Positions 7,964 through 15,957 of a DNA stretch of 20,478 nucleotides are shown piece after piece. The stretch is taken from positions 1 through 20,478 of IMG/VR virus record IMGVR_UViG_3300010318_002262; one strand, given 5' to 3'. Every line of letters begins with the position of its first letter. Within the stretch, counting starts at the first letter, position 1. Below the pieces are notes generated by a model. The model was not told where the DNA came from. It ran no database searches and saw only the letters and a program-made list of their open reading frames with translations. The translations under genes were made by a program, and so were the position numbers. The DNA is from a virus.

Positions 7964-9563
7964 GAAGATTGACGAAAGCACTTTTGAGCGGTTGGGGGAA
8001 CTCCTCACCGAAGAAGAGGATGACCTTGGGTTGGGCTTTGTAAACAACCCGCCTCCGTGGTCGCCCGAACTCAGCAAGACGCAGCAGGAAATCTTTGATT
8101 GCCCCGCCCGGTTTATTCTGGCCAGCGGCAACCGGGGCAGCGGCAAGTCGTTTGGAGCGGTTCACAAGTCTGTTCGGCATGCGTATGAAGAGCAGAACGC
8201 TCTCGTCCTGTTCGTAGTCGGCGTCCGTTCCCAGGCAACCCAGGGTGGTGTTTGGGATAAGCTTCAGCTCGAAGTCCTTCCCGACTGGAAAGAAAACATA
8301 GGGCTCAAATACACCGACGAGAAGCGCGATGAGATGCAATACCGGTATATCCACATTATGAACCGGCACGGGGGGTGGTCCAAGATAGTGCTGGTCTCTC
8401 TCCCGTGGCCGGACCAAGTGGCGGGGCGCATGCGCGGGTTTGAGCCAAGCTTTGTGTTGGTAGACGAGTTGACCACGCTCGGTCGCCCGGTCTACTTTGA
8501 CGCAGTCATCCAGCAGTTGGGACGGCGGCCCGGTATCGAAGGCCCTCAGCAGTATGTGTCCACGACCAACCCCGATGGCCCCAGTCACTGGGTCTACAAG
8601 CGTTTTTACGAGGACCCCTATAAAGAGACTCGGGACGAGGACGGGAAGATTCTTAGCCCCGAGGGCGTTTGGGATTCCCGGTATGCGGTGTTCACCCTGA
8701 ATGTTGAGGAGAACAAGCACAACTTACCTGAAGGATACTACCAACAGATTCTTGAAGCGACCCGTAACGACCCCATTGAATACCGTCGCCTCGTGTTGGG
8801 TGAGTGGGTTGACCGCCCGTCCGGCGATTCGATATTCTCCGGATATTACGTCCCCGAAATCCACGTCATCAAAGGGAAGCGGGGAAAGTCAGTCACACCG
8901 TCGCCACGATTCCCTCTTGTAGTGGGTTACGACTTGGGGCAGACATCCAACGCGATAGTGTTCTTGCAGCCTCTGGTGGTCAAAGACCGCGGCGTTGTAT
9001 GGCTGGTGTTCGACGAAATTATCCACACCAACAAGAAGATTCCTTATGAACTCCTGACCCGTGCCCTCCTCAAGAAGATGCAGACTTGGAACCGGATTAT
9101 CGGGAAATCGATGACCTGGTTCCACGTATCGGACGATTCCGCGTTCAATCAATACCGCCCAGGCAGCAACGCCGGGTCTTATGATCACCTTCAGATTAAG
9201 CGGTTTTCCGAGAAGATTGCTCCGGAATACAAACTCAAACCGATCACGATGATCCCCGCTCCGAAGTTTCAAGGGTCAAAAGAAGCACGGGTCCGCCTCA
9301 CACACCAGTTGTTACAGGAGCACCGTTTACTCGTTTCAGACAAGTGTGACAAAGTGAAGCAGATGTTCCTCAATCTCCAGAGCGAGAAGGTTAAAGAGGG
9401 CAACTACGACCCGACAGCCGCGTTCAAGCCGAAACGGTCGATCCACCTCCACCCGTTCGACGCCCTGTCTTACCCGTTGATTGAAGCCGACCTCGGGCGG
9501 CCAAAATTCCTTCCGACATTCAACCGGATTCGCACAGAAATAATTGAGCAGAAGTCTGCTTGA
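7956..9563 (+). CDS. terL: Terminase large subunit (ATPase and nuclease)
   Basis: This 535-aa protein is the packaging motor that pumps DNA into the prohead and cuts concatemers. The ATPase domain has Walker A GNRGSGKS at 58-65 and Walker B FVLVDE with D170-E171. The RNase H-like nuclease domain shows acidic positions D326 in GYDLGQT, D393-D394 in HVSDDS, and D502 in HPFDAL. The length is normal for TerL. The start ATG at 7956 overlaps the end of the small subunit gene and has one of the few possible Shine-Dalgarno-like sequences in the window (AGG five bases upstream). A terminator is folded over its stop codon. The assignment is firm; the packaging mode (cos, pac or terminal repeats) cannot be read from this alone. 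Confidence 0.95.
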   Translation: MPKKIDESTFERLGELLTEEEDDLGLGFVNNPPPWSPELSKTQQEIFDCPARFILASGNRGSGKSFGAVHKSVRHAYEEQNALVLFVVGVRSQATQGGVWDKLQLEVLPDWKENIGLKYTDEKRDEMQYRYIHIMNRHGGWSKIVLVSLPWPDQVAGRMRGFEPSFVLVDELTTLGRPVYFDAVIQQLGRRPGIEGPQQYVSTTNPDGPSHWVYKRFYEDPYKETRDEDGKILSPEGVWDSRYAVFTLNVEENKHNLPEGYYQQILEATRNDPIEYRRLVLGEWVDRPSGDSIFSGYYVPEIHVIKGKRGKSVTPSPRFPLVVGYDLGQTSNAIVFLQPLVVKDRGVVWLVFDEIIHTNKKIPYELLTRALLKKMQTWNRIIGKSMTWFHVSDDSAFNQYRPGSNAGSYDHLQIKRFSEKIAPEYKLKPITMIPAPKFQGSKEARVRLTHQLLQEHRLLVSDKCDKVKQMFLNLQSEKVKEGNYDPTAAFKPKRSIHLHPFDALSYPLIEADLGRPKFLPTFNRIRTEIIEQKSA

Positions 9564-9572
9564 TCTTTTTTT
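9543..9572 (+). terminator. Rho-independent terminator at the end of the terminase gene
   Basis: ATTGAGCAG (9543-9551), loop AAGT, and CTGCTTGAT (9556-9564) form a 9-bp stem with two G-U pairs. Seven T's follow (9566-9572). The TGA stop of the terminase is inside the descending stem. It separates the packaging genes from the next unit, whose candidate promoter overlaps it. Confidence 0.75.
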
Positions 9573-9588
9573 ATTTGTTACCTATAAA
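9560..9588 (+). promoter_or_regulatory. Candidate sigma-70-type promoter for the head genes
   Basis: TTGATC (9560-9565) and TATAAA (9583-9588) are spaced by 17 bp, just upstream of the ATG at 9596. The -10 box is inside the second TGTTACCT motif. Promoter-like hexamers occur by chance in AT-rich DNA; the support here is spacing, position after a terminator, and the shared motif. A start site about 7 bases further on would fall at the start codon, giving a near-leaderless message. Confidence 0.45.
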
Positions 9589-9595
9589 ATCAGGT
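9576..9595 (+). promoter_or_regulatory. Conserved motif copy 2 (TGTTACCT..AGGT)
   Basis: TGTTACCTATAAAATCAGGT ends one base before the start codon of the 9596 gene. It matches the copy before the capsid gene in 17 of 20 positions. ACCT and AGGT at its two ends are inverted repeats around an A/T core, which would suit either a -10 region or an operator. Confidence 0.5.
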
Positions 9596-9886
9596 ATGGA
9601 AACTAAACTCAACCTATCCTACGAAGGGGCCGACGAAATTCAGTCTCTTCTTTCCGACGCGGGGGCTTCTGAAGGGAAGCGCCTGAAGATCGTTCTCGAA
9701 GCAACAGTTAGCGAAATGGCCGAAGACGGAGCCGCACTCATCCCCGACAGTATCATCACTGTCGAATCGATCGAATCCGAGGAGGATGAGATGGAGGAAG
9801 ACGCCGGTGACGCCGGTGACGACGAAACCACCGAGACTGTCCCAGGCATGGTCGAAGTAATGGAGGGAAGGGAATATAAGTCTTAA
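9596..9886 (+). CDS. Small acidic protein of unknown function
   Basis: This 96-aa protein begins METKLNLS and becomes strongly acidic after residue 50 (EEDEMEEDAGDAGDDE). The first half could form a small beta-rich domain (KRLKIVLEATVSEM, IITVESIE). The frame is open from 9560, but the ATG at 9596 was chosen because it follows the promoter-like motif and drops residues overlapping the terminator. It lies between terminase and portal, where phages often carry small unassigned genes. I recognise no family. A short in-frame tandem GACGCCGGT repeat encodes the Asp-Ala-Gly stretch. Confidence 0.65.
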   Translation: METKLNLSYEGADEIQSLLSDAGASEGKRLKIVLEATVSEMAEDGAALIPDSIITVESIESEEDEMEEDAGDAGDDETTETVPGMVEVMEGREYKS

Positions 9887-9917
9887 ACCGGAGTTCATAC
9901 CGTTCGACCCCCATGTC

Positions 9918-10274
9918 ATGGGGAAAGGCGACACCAATCCTGATGATACTTCAACACCAGTATCAGTCCTTGTCGACATCCACTACGCAAAGCTGGGGGT
10001 GCAAGGTGCTTGGAATCGCGAGCGTGTGTTGCGTTTGTGTGGTTGGCTTCAACTCACCCGTTATGAGTTGGCCTCACTTATTATGCTGCCCCACAAACAG
10101 ATGGATAAATACATGGCCAAAGATATTTTCCCCGGCCCGGCAGCTCTCCTCCTCTCTATCCTCGAAAACCACCTCATGTCCGGGGTCCTTCAGGATGCGA
10201 TCCCCGAAGACCCGGACGAACCCATCATCCCAAGCCACTTGATCCACCATGGTGCCACTAAAGAAACTACGTAA
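9918..10274 (+). CDS. Small HTH-like protein in the head gene block
   Basis: This 118-aa protein has a central segment (about residues 30-80) reading RVLRLCGWLQLTRYELASLI and then a helix ending FPGPAALLLSILEN. That pattern is like XRE/Cro-type helix-turn-helix domains, in which a helix with ELA is followed by a recognition helix. The tail is acidic and Pro-rich. The ATG at 9918 gives this frame; an overlapping frame from ATG 9913 has Ser/Cys-rich composition and is judged a shadow. It overlaps the portal start by 26 bases. It could be a DNA-binding regulator or packaging accessory protein; the HTH call is by eye only. Confidence 0.65.
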   Translation: MGKGDTNPDDTSTPVSVLVDIHYAKLGVQGAWNRERVLRLCGWLQLTRYELASLIMLPHKQMDKYMAKDIFPGPAALLLSILENHLMSGVLQDAIPEDPDEPIIPSHLIHHGATKETT

Positions 10275-12588
10275 AAAGGGGCTGACCAATGCCCGCCTCC
10301 GGGATATCTTCACTTGTGAGGATGTTGAAAAACCCGAACACAAGATACGGGAACGTATTGAGAAGCGGATCAGTGACCGGATTCGGACAGGAATCCAGAA
10401 CAATGCCCGTCATTCGTCTTTCTATATCGCGGTCGATGCGGCATGGGATTCAAACCCCATCACCAAAGAGAACATCCCACTGCTTCTCTTCGCACAAGGT
10501 AAGATAAAGTTGGAGAGCTGTGCGAAGCGGTTGCAGAAGTTGGATTGCGCCGACGAGTTCGTCGAGTATGAAGACAAGAACAAGTCGAAGATCAAAGGCA
10601 TTAACATGCCCCGGCTTTATGAGGTGTCTGTCAACCTGGTCCGGTCCCTTCTGATGCGCCGGATTGCTGCCCAGGCGGCCAGGTATTCCAACCTCTGGCC
10701 CTACTTCAAATACGAAGCTCGTGGGTCGAAGATGGAAGACCGCGCCCGCGCCGATCTATTGTCTTCCCGCGTCGATATCATGGCCGACCAATATGGGTAT
10801 CGTCGTCAATTCAATCAGGCTATCCGCGACATGTTCCTCTATTCGCATACGACCATGTTCCCTTCCTGTGCGTGGGATGTGGTCAAGTCGTGGGACCTCA
10901 AAAAACTGAACGAAGCTTTTGAGGCAGGTGAAGACGAGTTCACTACAATCATTGAAAGGGAGGGCATCGACTTTATCAACCCCCACCCGACGAGGGTCTA
11001 CCACGACCGCAGCCAGCCGCTGTCCAAGATCAACACGGATACCGGCCCCTCGTTTCTCGGCTTCTGGGACATCGTTCGCTACGGAGACGTCAAAGACGAC
11101 AACGGGTATTTCAACCGCGACAAGGTCAAATACTCCCAGTGGTTCCCCGAGTTGATCACCGACTACCCTGAGTTGTTTGACTATTACTACGACCCGAAGA
11201 CAGTGAAAGCCATCCTCTCTGTCGGGGAGGGCGGGGAGAGCGCCAACATCATCGCGGCCCAGAACGACCGCAAGATGAATGTCGGCCGCTACGCAGACCA
11301 GGATATCGACAAAGGTGTGTGCCTGGTCAACCACTATGAAAAGATCAACCCCAAGCAGGAAGGTATCGCCGACTACCCTTTCGACGTCTGGGTAAGATTT
11401 GTCACTACCCCTGACGACACGGTGGTGTATGCGGAGTGGCTGCCGTCAATCCCCTGCATTTACGGAGGCATCAACGAGAACGACAACCGGGACATCAATC
11501 TCGGTATGGCTCACGACCTCCTTGGATTCCAAGACCAACTCACCAACATATTGAGCCAACTCATGCACGACATGCGTTCTTCGATGGTGCAGCTCTGGTT
11601 GATCAACAAAGACCTTCTCGACGAGGAGGGGCAGAAATACGTCAAGTCTGCGATCCAGGACGGGAAGATGTATACAGAGGCGAAAGCTATTCTGTTCTCC
11701 GGGGCAGAGAATGAGACGATGGGCGTCGATACCGATAAGGTGATCAAACTCATTGAGGTCAATATCACCCGAAAGATTGACGATGCTTTCAAGGCTATCG
11801 AACGTCTACTGGCAATGGCCGAGCGCCTGCTGGTTTTATCGCCCCAGGAGCTGGGGCAGAACTCGCAACGAGAAGCTTCCGCTTCCGAGGTCGTTGAAAT
11901 TGCCAAGTCGGTGGATACCATTTACACGTTCATCTCCGACGGAGTCGATGAAATGCGTGGAGGAGCCAAGAAGTTGATCTATGAATCGCTCCTCGCCTGC
12001 GGCCAGTCGAAGATCAAGCTACCCAATCGTCAGATGTTCAAGAAGGAAACTCTCAAGGCTGCCGGGTTCGAAGAGGAAGGCGGCATGCTTGTCGGCACTC
12101 CCGAGAGTTTCATCCTCGAATACAACTTTAATTCCCGTGACGGTGCCGAGCGCACCTCGAATGTTGAAGCCGCTAAGGTTCTCCTTAACTCGTTAAACAA
12201 CCTCTATGCGTCGCAGGAGTTCCGTGAGTTTCTCGGCAAAGAACGGCTGGCCAACATCTTCAACGAAATCTTCCGTCTCACCGGTTCCTCTTACGGCCAC
12301 ATGTTCGAGCTTTCCCAAGACGAGTTGGAGAAACCTCAGATGGGCGAAGACGCGGCGAACAAGTTGTTGCAGCTTATCGAAGTTTTGGATCAGCGCCTCG
12401 ATGCTGTTGAAGATGCCACCGGCGTCTCCACACCACCCGACGAAGGGGCGATGCCTCCTGGTGGTTCGCCACCTGCTCAACGTCCTTTAGCCCCGACCGG
12501 GGAGGACGGACAGCCAGCTCTTGAACCCAGTCCTTTCCCGACAGAGGCTACTCCTGTAGGAGGTCCTTCTGTCATCCCTGAACCATAA
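10249..12588 (+). CDS. Portal protein
   Basis: This 779-aa protein is assigned as the head portal, the dodecameric channel for DNA entry and exit. The evidence is its size, its position after terminase and before scaffold and capsid, and its composition: long helical and mixed regions, a central segment GMAHDLLGFQDQLTNILSQL followed by a long helical stem region with QREASASEVVEIAKSVDT, which is typical of podovirus-type portals. The N-terminus is basic (KKLRKKGLTNARLRD). The last 60 residues are Pro/Gly-rich and probably disordered (TPPDEGAMPPGGSPPAQRPL). The start ATG at 10249 lies inside the preceding gene. No catalytic motifs are expected. I have no direct family match, so the call rests on synteny and overall look. 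Confidence 0.8.
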   Translation: MVPLKKLRKKGLTNARLRDIFTCEDVEKPEHKIRERIEKRISDRIRTGIQNNARHSSFYIAVDAAWDSNPITKENIPLLLFAQGKIKLESCAKRLQKLDCADEFVEYEDKNKSKIKGINMPRLYEVSVNLVRSLLMRRIAAQAARYSNLWPYFKYEARGSKMEDRARADLLSSRVDIMADQYGYRRQFNQAIRDMFLYSHTTMFPSCAWDVVKSWDLKKLNEAFEAGEDEFTTIIEREGIDFINPHPTRVYHDRSQPLSKINTDTGPSFLGFWDIVRYGDVKDDNGYFNRDKVKYSQWFPELITDYPELFDYYYDPKTVKAILSVGEGGESANIIAAQNDRKMNVGRYADQDIDKGVCLVNHYEKINPKQEGIADYPFDVWVRFVTTPDDTVVYAEWLPSIPCIYGGINENDNRDINLGMAHDLLGFQDQLTNILSQLMHDMRSSMVQLWLINKDLLDEEGQKYVKSAIQDGKMYTEAKAILFSGAENETMGVDTDKVIKLIEVNITRKIDDAFKAIERLLAMAERLLVLSPQELGQNSQREASASEVVEIAKSVDTIYTFISDGVDEMRGGAKKLIYESLLACGQSKIKLPNRQMFKKETLKAAGFEEEGGMLVGTPESFILEYNFNSRDGAERTSNVEAAKVLLNSLNNLYASQEFREFLGKERLANIFNEIFRLTGSSYGHMFELSQDELEKPQMGEDAANKLLQLIEVLDQRLDAVEDATGVSTPPDEGAMPPGGSPPAQRPLAPTGEDGQPALEPSPFPTEATPVGGPSVIPEP

Positions 12589-12602
12589 ACTGATCACACA
12601 CA

Positions 12603-13991
12603 ATGGACCCCCACGAAGATAAAAACAAATCCGGCGAGGAAGAAGAAAACCTCGACCTTAACCTTGACGAAGACAAGAAGAACCCGGTGATGTCCAGCCT
12701 GTTTGACGCTGTTGAAGACGACGGCGTTGACGAGGACACCCCTGTCCGTCCCGGACGTTCTTTGAGTGACGCACTGGCCGAAGACCTGGAAGGCGGGGAA
12801 GGCGACAACCCGAAGCCCGATGGTGACAAGGGCGGGGAAGGCGACAACCCGAAGCCCGATGGTGACAAGGGCGGGGAAGGCGACAACCCGAAGCCCAAAC
12901 CAGGACTAAAGCACAAGCCGCCCCGGCAGGAACCGGAGCCCTTGCCTGAGTTCAAGAGCGACAACTCTGGTGGGGACGATGATACCCCCGACTTAGCGGA
13001 CCTTGGGGAACACGAAAGAGAGCGGTTTGAGTTGGCGCAGTTCGCTGAAAGTCTCGACGACGGGTATAAAGGACTGTCCGGTAAATACCTCGATTTCTTC
13101 AAAGCACATCGCGAGTATGTAGCCAACGCCCAGAAAGAGGACCCGGACGTTGAGTTCGACGAAGACAATGACGACTATCAGGAGTTCCTTCGGAAGAACC
13201 GCCCCCAGTTGACAGACCGGGAGGTTCGGAAACTGGAGCGAGAGCAAATCCTGCACGAAGCAGAGTTTCGTGCCATTAAGAAATTTGAGAAAGAACTGGC
13301 CGAGCGCGACCGCGAACTTCAGCGGATTAAGACAGAGCCCGAGGTGAAGAGCGCAGTTGAGTCCTTTTCTAAAGGGGTGCGTGAGAAAATTTACCCCGAG
13401 GAAGTGGCTAAGGCCATCGCGGAGAAGGGGGAAGAAGAAGCCCGCAAAGAATATGCGTTCGAGATGGAAGTCCTCGGTGCGGAAATGGAGAGCGCGGAAA
13501 GGCAGGCCAGCACTTACCTGAACCTCGCCCGCAGCCTTGAATCCTTCAATCAACAAAACTCCGATCACGTCGCCCTGGACCGCATGATCAGGGAAGAAGG
13601 TATCGCTTTCTATGAAAAAGGAGGCGCTCGCCGTGTGAAGGACGGGAAGAAGTTCTTACCCCGCCATGTTTATTTCCAGGCCCAACGGGCCGGTAAAGCT
13701 GATGAATACTGGACTTTCAGCGACACCGACATCCTCGATCTGTTGTCGGTTCGGGCTTCCCGCACGGCCAAAGCACGGTTGGATGAGGAAGCAAAACGCC
13801 TTGAACGGTTCGGGTTTTCCCGGCAGGGGAAACAAACGAGTCCATCTGCTGGCAAACAGGAGACTACCTCCGGGGGAGAGGACGACACCCCGCCACCGAA
13901 GGCACGAAGCGGTTCTTCACCAGGAGCTTCTACGAACCCGCCTGCTGAAGGAGGAAAGAGAAACACGGTCTTCGACGTCTTCGACATGTAG
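12603..13991 (+). CDS. Scaffolding-like head assembly protein
   Basis: This 462-aa protein lies directly between portal and major capsid, the usual place of the scaffold that guides capsid assembly. The N-terminal quarter is acidic and disordered, and contains two full and one partial copies of a 13-residue repeat (GGEGDNPKPDGDK, residues 64-98). The middle (about 195-300) is charged and helical, with coiled-coil character (REVRKLEREQILHEAEFRAI and onward). The C-terminus is Ser/Gly/Pro-rich and ends in a short conserved-looking motif, RNTVFDVFDM, which could be the capsid-binding tail common in scaffolds. No protease motif is visible. The start ATG at 12603 lies 14 bases after the portal stop without a Shine-Dalgarno. 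Confidence 0.75.
   Translation: MDPHEDKNKSGEEEENLDLNLDEDKKNPVMSSLFDAVEDDGVDEDTPVRPGRSLSDALAEDLEGGEGDNPKPDGDKGGEGDNPKPDGDKGGEGDNPKPKPGLKHKPPRQEPEPLPEFKSDNSGGDDDTPDLADLGEHERERFELAQFAESLDDGYKGLSGKYLDFFKAHREYVANAQKEDPDVEFDEDNDDYQEFLRKNRPQLTDREVRKLEREQILHEAEFRAIKKFEKELAERDRELQRIKTEPEVKSAVESFSKGVREKIYPEEVAKAIAEKGEEEARKEYAFEMEVLGAEMESAERQASTYLNLARSLESFNQQNSDHVALDRMIREEGIAFYEKGGARRVKDGKKFLPRHVYFQAQRAGKADEYWTFSDTDILDLLSVRASRTAKARLDEEAKRLERFGFSRQGKQTSPSAGKQETTSGGEDDTPPPKARSGSSPGASTNPPAEGGKRNTVFDVFDM
12792..12896 (+). repeat. 39-bp tandem repeat inside the scaffold gene, 2.7 copies
   Basis: Copies start at 12792, 12831 and 12870 and are identical over their shared length; the third ends after 27 bp. 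The unit is in frame (13 codons) and encodes GGEGDNPKPDGDK. Perfect identity implies a recent duplication, and copy number may vary between relatives. Confidence 0.9.
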
Positions 13992-13995
13992 TTTG

Positions 13996-14019
13996 TTTTT
14001 CGTTTTTAAAAACGAAAAA
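13996..14019. repeat. 24-bp perfect palindrome after the scaffold gene
   Basis: TTTTTCGTTTTT (13996-14007) is followed at once by its exact reverse complement (14008-14019). It starts 4 bases after the scaffold stop. As RNA it could form a weak AU-rich hairpin, but no T-tract follows, so it is not a standard terminator. It could be a protein-binding palindrome. Confidence 0.6.
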
Positions 14020-14037
14020 AAGGAATCCCAAAAGTAA

Positions 14038-14067
14038 CCGAAACAAAAAAATTCAAAAACTTTTCGG
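14038..14067. repeat. Inverted repeat CCGAAA/TTTCGG upstream of the capsid gene
   Basis: CCGAAA (14038-14043) and TTTCGG (14062-14067) form a 6-bp stem around an 18-base A-rich loop. It is in the 151-bp noncoding gap between scaffold and capsid genes. The function is unknown; it might modulate readthrough into the capsid gene. Confidence 0.3.
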
Positions 14068-14088
14068 AATTTCTCTACACGTTTAAGG

Positions 14089-14108
14089 TGTTACCTAATA
14101 ATTCAGGT
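14089..14108 (+). promoter_or_regulatory. Conserved motif copy 3, before the capsid gene
   Basis: TGTTACCTAATAATTCAGGT ends 34 bases before the capsid start codon. TAATAA at 14096-14101 sits where the -10 box lies in the copy at 9576. No good -35 hexamer is present at 17 bp upstream, so if it is a promoter it may need an activator or a phage factor. A separate capsid promoter would explain high capsid expression. Confidence 0.5.
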
Positions 14109-14142
14109 CGAGTTCAAAACAACTCTTAACCAACTACATATC

Positions 14143-15825
14143 ATGGAACTATCAGAAAACTTCCTCCCGAATATCGTAACGGTCGACAGCTCCTGTGGCT
14201 GCACCCTTACGAAGGCTTCGTTTGAGGGGCTCACGCCCGCTAAATTCGAGGCCCTCTCCGGCAAAGAACTCGACCTTGCTCGCGTCATTGCCTCGTCCGC
14301 GGAAGCGAAAGCCCTTGGCGTTCGCGAGTCCGGACTGTCCACCCTCCTCAAATCGTCCATCAAAAGCGTAAAGGATAAGCTTTCGACCGTTAAGTTCGAG
14401 GAGCAATCGATTATCCTTCCTTACATCCAGCGCCGTCAACGCCGCCGCCTCAACTCGAATTACTTCGATATTGTAGGCAGTGCTGACAATGCAGGCGCTG
14501 GCACGACCCTTCCGGCTAACACCATCGACATCACTGTCGGCCTTGGCACCAGCCCGTGGAAGAGCCCGCTGAAGGACATCGAGCGATATTTCCTCCCTGG
14601 TTTCACGATCATCATTATGACGTGGGACAATAACACGGACCGTAACGCCAAGGTTTATCAGTATGAAATCCTGAGTGCCGCCAACGCAAATGCCGGAGGC
14701 AACGAGCAGGCTACCATCACCGTGAAGCCTTTGGGCAAGACTGTCCCCACCCGCCCGACCTACGGTATCGTCCAGATTGGTGCGAACAACATCTCGGACT
14801 GGGAGTATCATTGCCAAAACCAACCGGTCGACAACAATGTCGGTCTTCTGGTCAACTGGTTCCAGACCACCCGCAGCTCCCGTTGCGTCAGCGACGTTTA
14901 CAAGAGCACGTTGGAGAAGGTCCTGGCCGGTAAGCTCAACGCCTGGGACAAGGACTTCAACTACCTCTCCCTCGCAGACCAGAACAAGCAAGCCGCCATG
15001 CGCGACGAAGAAGCCTGGATGCGTTCGGTTTGGTATAATGACTACCTCTCCGCTGCCCAAACTCCTGAGACTTATGCCAGCCTGCCCACGGTCGAAGACC
15101 CTGAGCAAGAGGGTTGTGTCCTTGAATACAAGGCAAACGCGCTCGGTATCTTCACCCAGCTTGGTGAGAACAACCGCGTGCTTGATCTCAACGGCGCAGC
15201 TTTGGACCTTGAAGACCTCTTCGATACCCTCTACTCGTTGAAGAAGTATCGCGAAGCGGACGGCGATCGTATCCAAGTGATCGACTGCCTTACCGACCGC
15301 AAGACTGCTTCGATGGTTTACGAGGTGATGGCCAAATACTACAAGGCTCGTTACGGCGTGGACACCACCCGTTTCGCTCAGATTGGCCAGAAGGTCGAGT
15401 TCAACGGTATCGTCTACTTCGAGTATGACCTCTACGACATCCCCGACAGCTCCGTGCAGTGGGGTGTGTTCCGCGAGCCGTTCTTCGATGATCAGATCGA
15501 CGCCTTCAGTGCGACTGCCGCAGGCGGGACCGCTGGTGCTGCGGACGACTTCAAGAACCGCGCACGTCAGCTCTGGTTCATTGATTTCTCGGATATCCAA
15601 ATTGGTGTCGGCAAGACCAACTCGGTCACCCGCCGTTCTCCAAATCCGGATGTTCAGGAACTCTACAAGTGCCGCATGGCTGCGAACATCCACGAATACA
15701 ACCTCCGCTCGACGCAGTGGACGACCTTCGTGGACCGCCCATACCGTCACCTGGTTGTCCAGAACTTCTCGTTGGCTAACCCAACGATCGGTGGATCGAT
15801 CTACGACGTGCCCAACCCGGCATAA
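14143..15825 (+). CDS. Major capsid protein (putative)
   Basis: This 560-aa protein follows the scaffold and is called major capsid by synteny. It has its own motif-bearing leader and a strong terminator right after it, as expected for an abundantly made protein. The sequence shows an N-terminal helical region with a basic patch (IQRRQRRR near residue 90), and then mixed alpha/beta sequence with many aromatic residues. A Gly/Ala-rich loop (SATAAGGTAGAADDF) sits near residue 460. It is longer than the usual 300-400 aa HK97-fold capsid, so an inserted surface domain is possible. I recognise no named family. The start ATG at 14143 is clear and has no Shine-Dalgarno. A long opposite-strand open frame across it is a composition artefact. 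Confidence 0.75.
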   Translation: MELSENFLPNIVTVDSSCGCTLTKASFEGLTPAKFEALSGKELDLARVIASSAEAKALGVRESGLSTLLKSSIKSVKDKLSTVKFEEQSIILPYIQRRQRRRLNSNYFDIVGSADNAGAGTTLPANTIDITVGLGTSPWKSPLKDIERYFLPGFTIIIMTWDNNTDRNAKVYQYEILSAANANAGGNEQATITVKPLGKTVPTRPTYGIVQIGANNISDWEYHCQNQPVDNNVGLLVNWFQTTRSSRCVSDVYKSTLEKVLAGKLNAWDKDFNYLSLADQNKQAAMRDEEAWMRSVWYNDYLSAAQTPETYASLPTVEDPEQEGCVLEYKANALGIFTQLGENNRVLDLNGAALDLEDLFDTLYSLKKYREADGDRIQVIDCLTDRKTASMVYEVMAKYYKARYGVDTTRFAQIGQKVEFNGIVYFEYDLYDIPDSSVQWGVFREPFFDDQIDAFSATAAGGTAGAADDFKNRARQLWFIDFSDIQIGVGKTNSVTRRSPNPDVQELYKCRMAANIHEYNLRSTQWTTFVDRPYRHLVVQNFSLANPTIGGSIYDVPNPA

Positions 15826-15833
15826 CCTCTTCG

Positions 15834-15866
15834 ACTCCCCTCAGTTCGCTGAGGGGAGTTTCTCTT
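15834..15866 (+). terminator. Strong rho-independent terminator after the capsid gene
   Basis: ACTCCCCTCAG (15834-15844), loop TTCG, and CTGAGGGGAGT (15849-15859) form a perfect 11-bp GC-rich stem with a UUCG tetraloop. It is followed by TTCTCTT. It begins 8 bases after the capsid stop. Confidence 0.9.
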
Positions 15867-15889
15867 CATAAACCCTAACAGATACCTTC

Positions 15890-15957
15890 GCCTTCTCCCC
15901 CTGGCTTTAGTGGGGTTCGCCGATTTTCGGTGTGTGTAAGCCAGGCCGGGAGGAGGC
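15890..15957 (+). ncRNA. Long two-part RNA hairpin between capsid and next gene (candidate structured RNA)
   Basis: The outer stem pairs 15890-15899 with 15948-15957 (10 bp, one G-U). After a 2-base bulge (15946-15947), CCTGGCTT (15900-15907) pairs with AAGCCAGG (15938-15945). Inside the loop, CGCCGA (15918-15923) and TCGGTG (15927-15932) form a small hairpin with loop TTT. No open frame explains this stretch. GGAGG at 15952-15956 could instead pair with CCTCC at 15965-15969, so two exclusive folds are possible. It could be a leader element for the 15987 gene, an RNA-processing site or a small RNA. Only the pairing is seen; the function is not known. Confidence 0.5.

Noticed and set aside
9913-10242. 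Overlapping 109-codon frame from ATG 9913
   Set aside because: Ser/Cys-rich composition typical of a shadow; the frame from 9918 has an HTH-like core and joins the portal gene.
12572-13168. 198-codon minus-strand frame over the scaffold gene
   Set aside because: Ser/Pro-rich shadow of acidic low-complexity coding sequence and of the 39-bp repeat.
14152-15750. 532-codon minus-strand open frame across the capsid gene
   Set aside because: It mirrors the capsid codon structure, shows no recognisable motifs, and the plus-strand gene fits the operon, leader and terminator.
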